A DNA stretch of 64,000 bases from Cupriavidus nantongensis (GTDB lineage Bacteria > Pseudomonadota > Gammaproteobacteria > Burkholderiales > Burkholderiaceae). Of this stretch, positions 30,767 to 39,826 are shown piece after piece. Both the position numbers and the translations under genes were made by a program. The notes below the pieces were generated by a model that saw only the letters and a program-made list of their open reading frames with translations, was not told where the DNA came from and ran no database searches. The stretch spans positions 2,224,967 through 2,288,966 of the forward strand of contig NZ_CP014844.1 in NCBI RefSeq assembly GCF_001598055.1, in the 5' to 3' direction. The first letter of the stretch is position 1; the number at the start of each line of letters is the position of its first letter.

Positions 30767-32152
30767 ATGGCCGGCCGCGCCTTGATGGTGCTCCTGCTTG
30801 CGGGAGTCGGTGCCTGCGGCTCGCTTTCTCACAATGTCCCCCGCAATCTGCCCCAGGCGACGGGCGCCGGCGCAACCGTGCCCTTGCGTGAACCCACCGA
30901 TGTCGCCGGGCCGACCACCATCGCCATGGCTTTCTCCGGCGGCGGCACGCGCGCCGCGGCCTTCGCCTTCGGCGCGCTGCAGGGGCTTGACGCCATGCGC
31001 GGGCCTGGCGGCGCTTCCTTGCTCGACGACGTGGCCTTCATCAGCAGCGTGTCCGGAGGCTCGCTCACCGCCGCCTACTACGGCCTGCACGGCAAGGACA
31101 GCCTGGCGACGTTCCGCTCGGTGCTTCTGAAAGACGGCGAGGCGCGGCTGCGCTTCAGCCTGCTTAACCCCTTCAACCTGGCGCGGCTGTTTGGCGGGGG
31201 CCTCAATAATCGGGAAGACCTCCGGGCCTGGCTGGACGAAGATGTGTTCAAGGGGGCCACCTACGCCGACATGTTCCGCCGCGGCAAGCCGCTGGTGTGG
31301 ATCAATGCCACCAACGTCTATTACCGGGTCGCGTTTCCGTTCAGTCAGCTGGCGTTCGATGCGCTCTGCAGCGATCTGGCCAGCTTTCCCGTGTCCGAGG
31401 CCGTCGCGGCTTCGATGGCGGTGCCGCTGTTCTTCGCGCCCATCGTGCTGGAGAAGCATACCGAGGCTTGCCGCGCGCCGCTGCCCGACCTGGATCACGC
31501 CGAGGCGCCGGGGCAATCGCTGCTGATCGGCGCGTTGGCGGTTGCCGTTCGCGGCCACCGGGACCTGTCCAAGGGCAGGTACGTCAAGCTGGTCGATGGC
31601 GGCGTGACGGACAACTACGGGCTGGCCACCATCTTTCAGTCGCGCCTGCTGCTGGGCACGGCCTACGGGCCCATGAGCGAGAACGATGCGATCAAGGTGC
31701 GCCGGCTGCTGTTCGTCGTGGTCGATGCCGGCCAGGGGCCGCGTGGCGACTGGAACCAAAGCCAGGTGGGCCCGTCGGGGATCGAAGTGGCAAACGCGTC
31801 GATCGACGCCGCCATGGCCACCAACGTGCGCATGAGCTATGACGCCTTCGTGCCCATGATGCGCCAGTGGCGCAACGACCTGGTCGCCTATCGCTGCGCC
31901 ATGCCGTTTGCGCGGCAGCAGGCCATCGCCGCAAGCCGCCCAGGCTGGCGCTGCGACGACGTCGAGTTCTTCGTGACGCGGATCGCCTTCGACGCCCTCG
32001 ACAAGGCGCGCGCCGCAAGCCTGAACGAGCTGCCGACCCGGCTCCGGCTGCCCGAAAAGGATGTCGATCGCCTGATCGAAGCTGGCCGGGACGCCATCCT
32101 GGGCAACCCGGTGATCCGCGAGTTCGAGCGCGAAGCCAACGCGGCGCGGTAG
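30767..32152 (+). CDS. Patatin-like phospholipase lipoprotein
   Basis: 461 residues from ATG 30767; upstream in-frame starts at 30632 and 30683 would add a non-signal extension. RALMVLLLAGVGACGS is a lipoprotein signal with Cys at residue 16. Patatin fold: glycine-rich oxyanion loop FSGGGTRAAAF, nucleophile SSVSGGS and catalytic Asp in VDGGVTDNYG. Such enzymes hydrolyse phospholipid acyl chains. Likely anchored in the envelope. Substrate unknown. Confidence 0.85.
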   Translation: MAGRALMVLLLAGVGACGSLSHNVPRNLPQATGAGATVPLREPTDVAGPTTIAMAFSGGGTRAAAFAFGALQGLDAMRGPGGASLLDDVAFISSVSGGSLTAAYYGLHGKDSLATFRSVLLKDGEARLRFSLLNPFNLARLFGGGLNNREDLRAWLDEDVFKGATYADMFRRGKPLVWINATNVYYRVAFPFSQLAFDALCSDLASFPVSEAVAASMAVPLFFAPIVLEKHTEACRAPLPDLDHAEAPGQSLLIGALAVAVRGHRDLSKGRYVKLVDGGVTDNYGLATIFQSRLLLGTAYGPMSENDAIKVRRLLFVVVDAGQGPRGDWNQSQVGPSGIEVANASIDAAMATNVRMSYDAFVPMMRQWRNDLVAYRCAMPFARQQAIAASRPGWRCDDVEFFVTRIAFDALDKARAASLNELPTRLRLPEKDVDRLIEAGRDAILGNPVIREFEREANAAR

Positions 32153-32338
32153 TTGCGCTGCAGGCAAATCGGTGCAGCCGTATCGTGCCCGGCGATTGGT
32201 GCCGGCGCGGTAACAGTGCGTGTACTGCTGCGGCACTACCGGTGCGTCTGGCGCACGGCTACGCTTCGTTCCAGGCGGTCCCTGCCTGCCATCGGGCGGG
32301 GTCCGCCGGATATCCCCGCCATTTCAGCAGGAGCGATC

Positions 32339-32818
32339 ATGACGCAACGCCTCAACTACTTCCAGCAATCCCCGGAGCTGTCCAAGAAGCTCATGGAGCT
32401 CAACAGCCTGTTCGCGAAAACGACGCTCGAGCAGCACATTCGCGAGCTCGTCGAGATTCGCGCGTCGCAGCTCAACGGCTGCGCGTTCTGCGTCGACATG
32501 CACATCAAGATGGCAAAAATCCACGGCGAGCGCGAGCTGCGGCTGCATCACGTGGCGATCTCGCGCGAATCGACGCTGTTCTCGCCGCGCGAGCGCGCCG
32601 CGCTGGCCTGGACCGAGGCGCTGACCCATTTGCCCGCGCAAGGGGTACCGGACGATGTCTACGAGCGCGTGCGCACGCAGTATTCCGAGCAGGAGCTGTC
32701 CGACCTGACTTTCATGGTCGGCGCCATCAACACCTGGAACCGGCTGAACGTCGCCTTCCGCATGGTGCCGGGTTCCTCCGACAAGGCCTTCGGGCTGGAC
32801 AAGGCCAACCTGGAGTAA
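32339..32818 (+). CDS. AhpD-like carboxymuconolactone decarboxylase family protein (copy 2)
   Basis: 159 residues from ATG 32339 with AGGAG upstream. The redox site is NGCAFCVDMHIKM (about 41-53). It shares LNGCAxC, ERAALAWTEALTHL and NRLNVAFR with the 22525 copy. Only four bases separate it from the cupin gene downstream, so the pair is an operon in which gene order is reversed relative to the 22-kb module. Confidence 0.9.
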   Translation: MTQRLNYFQQSPELSKKLMELNSLFAKTTLEQHIRELVEIRASQLNGCAFCVDMHIKMAKIHGERELRLHHVAISRESTLFSPRERAALAWTEALTHLPAQGVPDDVYERVRTQYSEQELSDLTFMVGAINTWNRLNVAFRMVPGSSDKAFGLDKANLE

Positions 32819-32822
32819 TGCC

Positions 32823-33224
32823 ATGAAACGGTCGATCGCCATGGCGGCAAGCCTGGTGCTGCTGATGTCGGCGCCGCTGGCCAGCGCCGCGCCGCCCGAG
32901 GTGGTGGTCCAGTCGCTGACCACCAGGGCGCTGCCCGACTATGCGGGCAAGGAAGTGCAGATGATCACGGTGGAGTACCCGCCCGGCGGCTTCGACCCGG
33001 TGCATCGCCATGATGCGCATGCGTTCGTCTATGTGCTCGAGGGCAGCATTGTCATGGGCGTGAAGGGCGGCAAGGAAGTTACGCTGAAGGCGGGCGAAAC
33101 CTTCTACGAAGGCCCGGACGACCTCCACACCGTCGGTCGCAATGCCAGCAAGACCAGGCCAGCGAAGTTCGTCGTGTTCCTGCTCAAGAAGCAGGGTGCG
33201 CCGGTCTTTACGCCGGTGAACTAG
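32823..33224 (+). CDS. Exported cupin-domain protein (copy 3)
   Basis: 133 residues. Signal peptide (SIAMAASLVLLMSAPLASA). Motif 1 VHRHDAHAFVYVLEGS and motif 2 ETFYEGPDDLHTVGRNASKT. RNASKTRPAK is identical to cupin copy 1, indicating a recent common origin of the two AhpD/cupin modules. Role unknown; likely periplasmic binding or isomerase activity. Confidence 0.85.
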   Translation: MKRSIAMAASLVLLMSAPLASAAPPEVVVQSLTTRALPDYAGKEVQMITVEYPPGGFDPVHRHDAHAFVYVLEGSIVMGVKGGKEVTLKAGETFYEGPDDLHTVGRNASKTRPAKFVVFLLKKQGAPVFTPVN

Positions 33225-33354
33225 CGCGGTCCTGCGCGTTCCCGCAGCGGGTGATCGGCGTATTGCCATTGACCATGTAGGGCGCGCTGAAATAGGCCAT
33301 CGCATGCCTGGCCCGGCGCTGGCCGCGCGCCGATATGCAGGGCCGGCCGCGGCC

Positions 33355-34254
33355 TTATTCCCGGCTTTGCACGTATGTCGACGACTGCCCGAAGATCCAG
33401 CTCAGCGCCAGTCCGGCGGCCAGGGCGTCCTTCTGGCGCACCAGCGGGCTGTTTTCGAAGGTGGCGCCGTCGAGCCGGTCGTAGCGGACGAAGGCGCCGA
33501 ACCAGACATGGCGGAAGCGCTTGGACAGCGAAGCCAGCGCCATGCTGCCGGAATAGCCGCCCTGTGCTCGGTAGGCCGGTCGCGCCGCGGTGGCGAATTG
33601 CTCGTCGACGGAATAGAAATACTGGTTGTAGCGCGCGGTCGAGAACAGCGGACCCGCCATCAGGCCCAGGTTCCAGCCGGGCAGGCCGCCAACGTTGGCA
33701 ACGTCGAGGTTCAGGTTAGGTGAAAAGATCCAGCCGATCGCCCTGGGCGACGATTCCACGGTCACGGCCAGCCGTACGGGCAGCCGCAGGTCCAGCCTGG
33801 TGCGGTCCTCGGCGGAATGCCAGAGCGTGATCGCCAGCGAAGGCCCGATTTCCACCGCGGTCTTGAGATCCGGCATGCCGCGGCGGACTTCATCCTGGCT
33901 GCTCCTGACCGGTAGCGAGAGGCCGAGGCTGACATTGAGTTCGATCTGGTCGCTGTCGAACAGCTTGCCGCGCACGCCGTTGCGGTCCGCGCGCAGGTGC
34001 TCGCCGCGGTAGACGAAGTAGGGCACCGGAAACAGCAGGTTGGCGCGCGAGTCCGAGCCGCGGTAGTGCGGCAGGGTGATGCCGCCGACCCCAAGCCCGG
34101 CCTCCCACAACGGCCGGTCGATGGCATCGAAGTCCTGCGCCGCGCAGGTGGTGGCGAAGGCTGCGGCAATGGCCGGGAGAGCGCGCCAGCGCTTGCGCGG
34201 CCCGGTCTGTGGCGAAGCATGCCGTGGTTGGCTGGCGCAAAACCCGGCTCGCAT
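33355..34254 (-). CDS. MipA/OmpV-family outer-membrane protein
   Basis: 299 residues from ATG 34254 (GGAG seven bases upstream). A signal sequence ends near CAAQ. The beta-barrel pattern WEAGLGVGGITLPHYRGSD, LLFPVPYFVYRGEHLR and the C-terminal aromatic ending typical of this family support MipA/OmpV. Family members scaffold murein synthesis or act as porin-like proteins. Confidence 0.85.
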   Translation of the reverse strand: MRAGFCASQPRHASPQTGPRKRWRALPAIAAAFATTCAAQDFDAIDRPLWEAGLGVGGITLPHYRGSDSRANLLFPVPYFVYRGEHLRADRNGVRGKLFDSDQIELNVSLGLSLPVRSSQDEVRRGMPDLKTAVEIGPSLAITLWHSAEDRTRLDLRLPVRLAVTVESSPRAIGWIFSPNLNLDVANVGGLPGWNLGLMAGPLFSTARYNQYFYSVDEQFATAARPAYRAQGGYSGSMALASLSKRFRHVWFGAFVRYDRLDGATFENSPLVRQKDALAAGLALSWIFGQSSTYVQSRE

Positions 34255-34440
34255 ATCGTGGCTCCGGAGGAACTTCGTGGAAGGGCGGGGGAAAACCGGG
34301 CAGGACGGATACCTGGGCAAGTATAGCCAGAGCGCGGCCCGCTGCGCGGTTCCGGTTCAGCCGCGGTACTTTTCGCACTCGCTGCGCAGGCTGGCGGCGC
34401 TGCTGGAGCGCGGGCCGCGGCAGCATCCCATCACTATCGT

Positions 34441-34662
34441 CTAGCGGACCCAGCGCTCGACCCGCGCCTGCAGGCGCGGCCCGACCAGCAGGATGGCGGG
34501 AATCACGATCACATAGCCGACCCCCCACGAGCGCAGCCACGTCAGCACAAATGCCTCGGTGAACCCGATATTGAGGGCGAGCAGGGCGAACGAGATGATC
34601 CCCGTGGTGACCACGCCCATCGACAGCGCGAAGGCGATTTTCCGTTTCAGTTCTACGTTCAT
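34441..34662 (-). CDS. Small two-helix membrane protein (DUF2798-like)
   Basis: 73 residues from ATG 34662 (alternative 34674). Two hydrophobic segments are visible (ALSMGVVTTGIISFALLALNI and GVGYVIVIPAILLVGP). Similar to the DUF2798 family; function unknown. 37 bases downstream of the SDR gene on the same strand, so possibly an operon. Confidence 0.75.
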   Translation of the reverse strand: MNVELKRKIAFALSMGVVTTGIISFALLALNIGFTEAFVLTWLRSWGVGYVIVIPAILLVGPRLQARVERWVR

Positions 34663-34699
34663 GGCGAATCTCATGTCTTGAAAATCCGGGCGCGTGCGT

Positions 34700-35503
34700 T
34701 CAGCGCGCAATCCCGTACCGCGCCGCCGGCTGCGCATGCGAAAGATTGGGCCCGAGCGCGGCGCGTGCCGCCTCGAAGGCCTGCCAGTCCGCGGCGTCGG
34801 GCAACGACGGCAGCGTGATCACCTCGCCCTGGTCCAGTCCTGCCAGTGCAGCATCGACAAGGTCGTCGCCGTCCATCACCAGCGTTTCCGGCAGGTTCTC
34901 GACAGGGTGGCCGGCAATATCCCAGAACGCCGTGCGGGTCGCCCCCGGCAGCACCGCCTGGACCCGCACGCCGTGGCCGGCAAGCTCATGCTGCAGCGAC
35001 TGGGTAAAGGCCAGCACAAAGGCCTTGGAGCCGCCGTACACGCCGTTCAGCACCTCGGGCGCGAGCGCGACGATCGACGCAATATTGATGATCGTGCCCC
35101 GGCCCCGCGCCACGAAGGCGGGCGCGGCGGCGTAGGTGAGGCGGGTCAGCGCCGTGACGTTGAGTTCGATCATCGCCTGCATGGTGTCCGCATCCGACAC
35201 CAGCAACGGCGACGCGCCACCGAAGCCCGCGTTGTTGACCAGCGTGGTGATGCTGGCGTCCGTCCTCAGGATGTTCTCGACATGGCGTAGTTCGGCCGCC
35301 TGGCCCAGGTCGGCCGTGACGATCTCGACGGAGCGGCCGGTCTGGTCGGTGATGCGCCGCGCCAGGGTCTCGAGGCGGCTGCGGTTGCGCGCCACCAGGA
35401 TCAGGTCATGGCCGCGGCGCGCGAGCCGGTCCGCGTAGATGGCGCCGATGCCCGAAGACGCCCCGGTGATCAGGGCGGTGCCAGCGTAGGTATGAGTTGT
35501 CAC
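34700..35503 (-). CDS. Short-chain dehydrogenase/reductase
   Basis: 267 residues from a GTG at 35503 with GGAG seven bases upstream. Cofactor motif TGASSGIG (about 14-21), NNAG at about 90, catalytic Ser in NIASIVAL and YGGSK (Tyr-Lys). RN at the end of beta-2 (VARNRSRL) favours NADP. Substrate unknown. Divergent from the GlxA-type regulator. Confidence 0.9.
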   Translation of the reverse strand: MTTHTYAGTALITGASSGIGAIYADRLARRGHDLILVARNRSRLETLARRITDQTGRSVEIVTADLGQAAELRHVENILRTDASITTLVNNAGFGGASPLLVSDADTMQAMIELNVTALTRLTYAAAPAFVARGRGTIINIASIVALAPEVLNGVYGGSKAFVLAFTQSLQHELAGHGVRVQAVLPGATRTAFWDIAGHPVENLPETLVMDGDDLVDAALAGLDQGEVITLPSLPDAADWQAFEAARAALGPNLSHAQPAARYGIAR

Positions 35504-35679
35504 GTTGAAGCTCCAAGACAGTGGGAAGGCAGTGAGAAGGTCGGTGGCAGCCGGCGGTGCGAATTGCCGCTGCGTGCATCGAAGATTAGGTGCACAATGG
35601 CAATGGCAACAATGTCGTAGATCCCACCTTTTATGCCATGGCGGGGAAATGTGGCTTCCACTGCCATCAGGAGTTCACC

Positions 35680-36630
35680 ATGCACCATGTGGCCATTGCG
35701 CTCTATCCAGGCTTCCAGGCGCTGAACCTTGCGGTGTCGACGGTGCTCGAGTTCGCCAACCGGGCGCTTGGCGAGCCGCTGTACCAGGTTCACTTGCTGT
35801 CCGAACATGGCGGCCCCGTGGCGAGCTCCGGCGGCTTTGCCGTCAGCACCGTGCCCTTTGGCCGGCGTCGCTTCGATACCGTGCTGGTGGTGGGCGACAA
35901 TGACGTGCTGCCCGCACCGCCGGCCCTGGTGAGGTTCCTGCAGCGCGCGGCGCGCACTTCGCGGCGCATCGGCGCCACGTGTACCGGTGCCTTTACCCTG
36001 GCGGAGGCGGGCCTGCTGGCCGGCCGCCGTGCCACCACGCACTGGTATTACGCCGAGGAGCTGCGGCGCCGCTTCCCGGACGTCAGCGTGGAGGAGGACC
36101 GCATCTTTATCATCGACGGTCCGGTGTGGACCTCGGCCGGGATGTCGGCCTGCATCGACCTGGCGCTGGCGCTGGTGGAGAAGGACGCCGGCGCCGCGGT
36201 CGCGCGCGGCGTGGCCAGGAGCCTGGTTGTGTACCATCGCCGCGCCGGCGGCCAGTCGCAATTCTCGGCGCTGCTGGAGCTGGAGCCGCGCTCCGACCGC
36301 ATTCGCGGTGCGCTGGATTTCGCCCGGCAGAACCTGCAACAGGACCTGTCGGTGGAGCAGCTGGCGAATGCGGCGCACCTCAGCGCCCGCCAGTTCTCGC
36401 GCGCCTTCCGCGACGAAACCGGGCAGAGCCCGGCCAAGGCCGTTGAGCGCCTGCGCGTCGAGGCGGCGCGGCTGATGATGGAAAGCGGCCGCCATCCCAT
36501 CGATGTGGTCGCCCGCGATACCGGCTTTGGCGATGCCGAGCGCATGCGGCGTGCCTTCCTGCGTGCGTTCGGGCAACCGCCCCAGGCGATCCGCCGCATG
36601 GCGCGCGGCGGCGCCTTGCAGACGGCCTAG
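35680..36630 (+). CDS. GlxA-type AraC regulator with DJ-1/PfpI domain
   Basis: 316 residues from ATG 35680, with CAGGAG seven bases upstream. The N-terminal DJ-1/PfpI domain (residues about 5-165) includes the nucleophile-elbow-like IGATCTGAFTLAEAGLL, Cys present. The C-terminal AraC double HTH runs from about 205 (EQLANAAHLSARQFSRAFRDETGQSP; GFGDAERMRRAFLRAFGQPP). It is divergent from the SDR gene, its likely target. Confidence 0.92.
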   Translation: MHHVAIALYPGFQALNLAVSTVLEFANRALGEPLYQVHLLSEHGGPVASSGGFAVSTVPFGRRRFDTVLVVGDNDVLPAPPALVRFLQRAARTSRRIGATCTGAFTLAEAGLLAGRRATTHWYYAEELRRRFPDVSVEEDRIFIIDGPVWTSAGMSACIDLALALVEKDAGAAVARGVARSLVVYHRRAGGQSQFSALLELEPRSDRIRGALDFARQNLQQDLSVEQLANAAHLSARQFSRAFRDETGQSPAKAVERLRVEAARLMMESGRHPIDVVARDTGFGDAERMRRAFLRAFGQPPQAIRRMARGGALQTA

Positions 36631-36765
36631 CTGGTGTAGCCGTCACATTGGCTGGATATAGGGGTCTCTGGCAAGGCGTCTTTCGCGAACGCCGGAAGCG
36701 GAATCGCGCCGATATGCGCAATACGCCAGCTAGAATCCGAAAACAGCTTCCCTTGGCACGGCATC

Positions 36766-38889
36766 ATGAGACACGAATCTGGCGTCATGCACGGCGAACC
36801 GCAGGAGCCCCCCGGGCGCGACCCGGCGGATGCGGCGACCTTGCCCAACGGCAATGCGCGCTACATCAATCGCGAACTCAGCCAGCTGGAATTCTTTTAC
36901 CGCGTGCTGCAGCAGGCGGCCGACCCCGCCATGCCGCTGCTCGAGCGCCTGCGGGCCCTGTGCACCTTCAGCAGCAACCTCGACGAGTTCTACGAAGTCC
37001 GCGTGGCGGGATTGAAGGAACAGTGCGTGCTGTCGTCGCCGGTGGTCGGCCCGGACGGGCTGACGCCCCAGGCTGTTTATGCCGCGGTCAACCAGCGCGT
37101 GCGTGAGCTGGTCGATCAGCAGTACCGGCTGTTCAATGACGTGCTGATTCCTGCCATGGCGCAGGAGCAGATCTGCTTCCTGCGGCGGCCATCGTGGAAC
37201 GCCGCGCAGCAAGACTGGATTCGCGAGTTCTTCTTTGCCGAGCTGATGCCGGTCCTGACGCCGATCCGGCTGGACCCGGCGCATCCGTTCCCGCGGGTGC
37301 TGAACAAGAGCCTGAACTTCGCCGTCGAGCTCGAGGGCAAGGATGCATTCGGCCGCAGTTCCGGCAATGCCATCGTGCAGGCGCCCCGGGCGCTGCCGCG
37401 CGTGATCGCGCTGCCGGCGGAGATCGCCGGATGCGAACACGGCTTCGTGTTCCTCTCTTCGATCCTGCATGCCCACGTCGGCGAGCTGTTCAGCGGCATG
37501 ACGGTGCGCGGCTGCTACCAGTTCCGGGTCACGCGCAACAGCGAGCTGTTTGTCGACGAGGAAGAGGTCAAGAACCTGCGCGAGGCGCTGCAGGGCGAGC
37601 TGCCGCACCGGCACCTGGGCGATGCGGTGCGGCTCGAGGTGGCTGACAACTGCCCGCGCGCCATGACCGCGTTCCTGCAGGAGCAGTTTGGCCTCGCGCC
37701 GGCCGAGGTGTTCGCGGTCAACGGCCCGGTCAACCTGGTCCGCATGATGCAGGTGCCGGACCAGGTCGACCGGCCGGAACTGAAATACCCGCCGTTCCGG
37801 CCGGGCTTGCCGAAGGCGCTGCGAGACCAGCCCGATATCTTCCGCGCGATGCGCGATGGCGACATCCTGCTGCACCATCCGTTCCAGTCGTTTGCGCCGG
37901 TGGTCGATTTCGTCAGGCAGGCAGCACAGGATCCTGACGTGGTGGCGATCAGCCAGACGGTGTACCGGGCCGGGCACGACTCGGCGCTGCTGTCGTCGCT
38001 GATCGAGGCAGCCCGCAACGGCAAAGAGGTCACGGCCGTGGTGGAGCTGATGGCGCGCTTCGACGAAGAAGCCAACATCGGCTGGGCGGGCCAGCTCGAG
38101 GAAGTGGGGGCGCATGTGGTCTATGGCGTGGTCGGTTTCAAGGCGCACGCCAAGATGCTGATGGTGGTGCGGCGCGAGGACGGACGACTGCGGCGCTACG
38201 TGCATCTCGGCACCGGCAACTATCATCACGAGACCTCGCGCAGCTATACGGATTTCGGCTTGCTGACCTGCGATGAAGCGCTGACGCAGGACGTGGCCCA
38301 GGTCTTCAGCCAGCTGACCGGCCGCGGCCAGACGCAAAGCATGACCCATATCTGGCAATCGCCGTTTACGCTCAAGCAGCAGCTGCTGGCAGCGATCCGG
38401 GGCGAGACCGAACACGCCAGGGCCGGGCGCGAGGGCCGCATCGTCGCCAAGATGAATATGCTGCTGGAGCCCGAGCTGATCCAGGCGCTGTATGACGCGT
38501 CAGGCCAGGGCGTGCGCATCGACCTGATCGTGCGGGGCGCGTGCGCGCTGCGTCCGGGTGTGGCCGGACTGTCCGAGCACATTACGGTGAAATCGGTGAT
38601 GGGCCGGTTTCTCGAGCACTCGCGCATCTTCTGCTTCCACGACGGCGGCGCCGAACGGGTCATGCTGTCGAGCGGGGAATGGATGGAACGAAGCCTGTCG
38701 CGTCGCATCGAAATTTGCTTTCCGGTGCTCGATGCGCGCCTGAAGGCAAGGATTCTTGCCGAGGGCCTGGAGCCGTATCTGTCCGACCGGCGTGAAGCGT
38801 GGATGATGACGCCCGAAGGCAACTATGTGCGCCCGCCGGTGCCGGACGGGGAGTCGGCGCAGCGCAGGCTGCTGGCTGCGTTGACATGA
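36766..38889 (+). CDS. ppk: Polyphosphate kinase (PPK1)
   Basis: 707 residues, full PPK1 plan: N, head, and two C-terminal catalytic domains. NRELSQLEFFYRVL opens the N domain. The autophosphorylated histidine lies in FKAHAKMLMV, with HLGTGNYHHETSRSYTDFGLLT next and SSGEWMERSLSRRIE near the end. It transfers the gamma phosphate of ATP to polyphosphate and back. No pho regulators or ppx lie near, and the pronounced proline-rich start is weak, so it could be a second PPK paralogue of the genome; that needs a genome search. No strong ribosome site; a TAGAAT -10 lies at 36731. Confidence 0.93.
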   Translation: MRHESGVMHGEPQEPPGRDPADAATLPNGNARYINRELSQLEFFYRVLQQAADPAMPLLERLRALCTFSSNLDEFYEVRVAGLKEQCVLSSPVVGPDGLTPQAVYAAVNQRVRELVDQQYRLFNDVLIPAMAQEQICFLRRPSWNAAQQDWIREFFFAELMPVLTPIRLDPAHPFPRVLNKSLNFAVELEGKDAFGRSSGNAIVQAPRALPRVIALPAEIAGCEHGFVFLSSILHAHVGELFSGMTVRGCYQFRVTRNSELFVDEEEVKNLREALQGELPHRHLGDAVRLEVADNCPRAMTAFLQEQFGLAPAEVFAVNGPVNLVRMMQVPDQVDRPELKYPPFRPGLPKALRDQPDIFRAMRDGDILLHHPFQSFAPVVDFVRQAAQDPDVVAISQTVYRAGHDSALLSSLIEAARNGKEVTAVVELMARFDEEANIGWAGQLEEVGAHVVYGVVGFKAHAKMLMVVRREDGRLRRYVHLGTGNYHHETSRSYTDFGLLTCDEALTQDVAQVFSQLTGRGQTQSMTHIWQSPFTLKQQLLAAIRGETEHARAGREGRIVAKMNMLLEPELIQALYDASGQGVRIDLIVRGACALRPGVAGLSEHITVKSVMGRFLEHSRIFCFHDGGAERVMLSSGEWMERSLSRRIEICFPVLDARLKARILAEGLEPYLSDRREAWMMTPEGNYVRPPVPDGESAQRRLLAALT

Positions 38890-38956
38890 GTGCTAGGTAG
38901 CGTCCCCGATTGCCCATACGCATCAATGACACCGCCGACTCTCGGTGCAGGCTGCC

Positions 38957-39826
38957 TCAGTCGATCAGCTTCCCCTGCGCATCGAAGAACGGATAAGCAG
39001 GCCCATGGTCCCCGATGGCAACGGCATGGGTGACCAGTCCGTGCACGGGATGCCACCAGTGCAGCAGCATGCCCGGCGGCTCCATCCGGAAGCGCGAAGC
39101 CGCCTGCGGATCGAGGTCCAGCGCGACCTGGTGCGCCGGGCCGGGCGCGGTCATGGCGATGGTGCCGCCGAAGCGCCGGGTGATATGCCGATGCAGATGG
39201 CCGCACAGCACCCGCTCCACCTGTGGATGGCGTCGCACCACGGCCTCGAGCAGCGCGGCGTTCTCCAGGCCCTGCTGGTCCATATGGCCGATGCCGGTGT
39301 GGAAAGGCGGGTGATGCAGCATCAGCAGCGTGGGGCGCTGCGGGGCAGCGGCCAGCGCGGATTCCAGCCATGGCAGCGCATCCGGGTCGACGCGCCCGCC
39401 GCTATGGCCGGGGACGGTGCAGTCGAAGGCGATCAGCGTCAAAGGCCCCGCGTCGATGCGGTAATGGACCGGGGCGTCGCCATCGCCCGCGGCGAACAGA
39501 TAGGCGTGATCGGCGTGATCGGAAAATACGCGGCGCAGTGCGCCGCGGCTGTCGTGATTGCCCGGCATCAGCCGCACCGGTATCAGCAAGGAGTCAAGGA
39601 TCCCGCGCAGAAAGCGATATTCATCCTCGCTGCCGAAGTCGACCAGGTCGCCGGTCACCACCGCAATGTCGGGGCGCTGCGGCAACGCCAGCAGCGTGTC
39701 GATGCACTGGCGCAGGGCGCCTGCGGTATCCACGCGCCGGTAGGAGAGCTTGCCGCCCGCCTTGATATGCAGGTCCGTGATGTGGGCGACCAGGTAGGGA
39801 GTGGCCGAGGGGGCGTTCTGCATCAT
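38957..39826 (-). CDS. Metallophosphoesterase (class III phosphodiesterase, CpdA/GpdQ-like)
   Basis: 289 residues. The di-metal motifs appear in order: DLHIKAGG, GDLVDFGSE, GNHDSRGAL, HHPPFHTG and GHLHRHITR. Such enzymes cleave cyclic nucleotides or glycerophosphodiesters. Its start overlaps the stop of the transporter ATPase (ATGATG/TGA), making it the last gene of the LacI-controlled importer operon, so it probably processes the imported compound. Confidence 0.9.
   Translation of the reverse strand: MMQNAPSATPYLVAHITDLHIKAGGKLSYRRVDTAGALRQCIDTLLALPQRPDIAVVTGDLVDFGSEDEYRFLRGILDSLLIPVRLMPGNHDSRGALRRVFSDHADHAYLFAAGDGDAPVHYRIDAGPLTLIAFDCTVPGHSGGRVDPDALPWLESALAAAPQRPTLLMLHHPPFHTGIGHMDQQGLENAALLEAVVRRHPQVERVLCGHLHRHITRRFGGTIAMTAPGPAHQVALDLDPQAASRFRMEPPGMLLHWWHPVHGLVTHAVAIGDHGPAYPFFDAQGKLID

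Noticed and set aside
33225..33354. 30-codon minus-strand frame starting MAYFSAPYMVNGNTPIT
   Set aside because: Too short, no ribosome site and it runs into the cupin gene; possibly chance.
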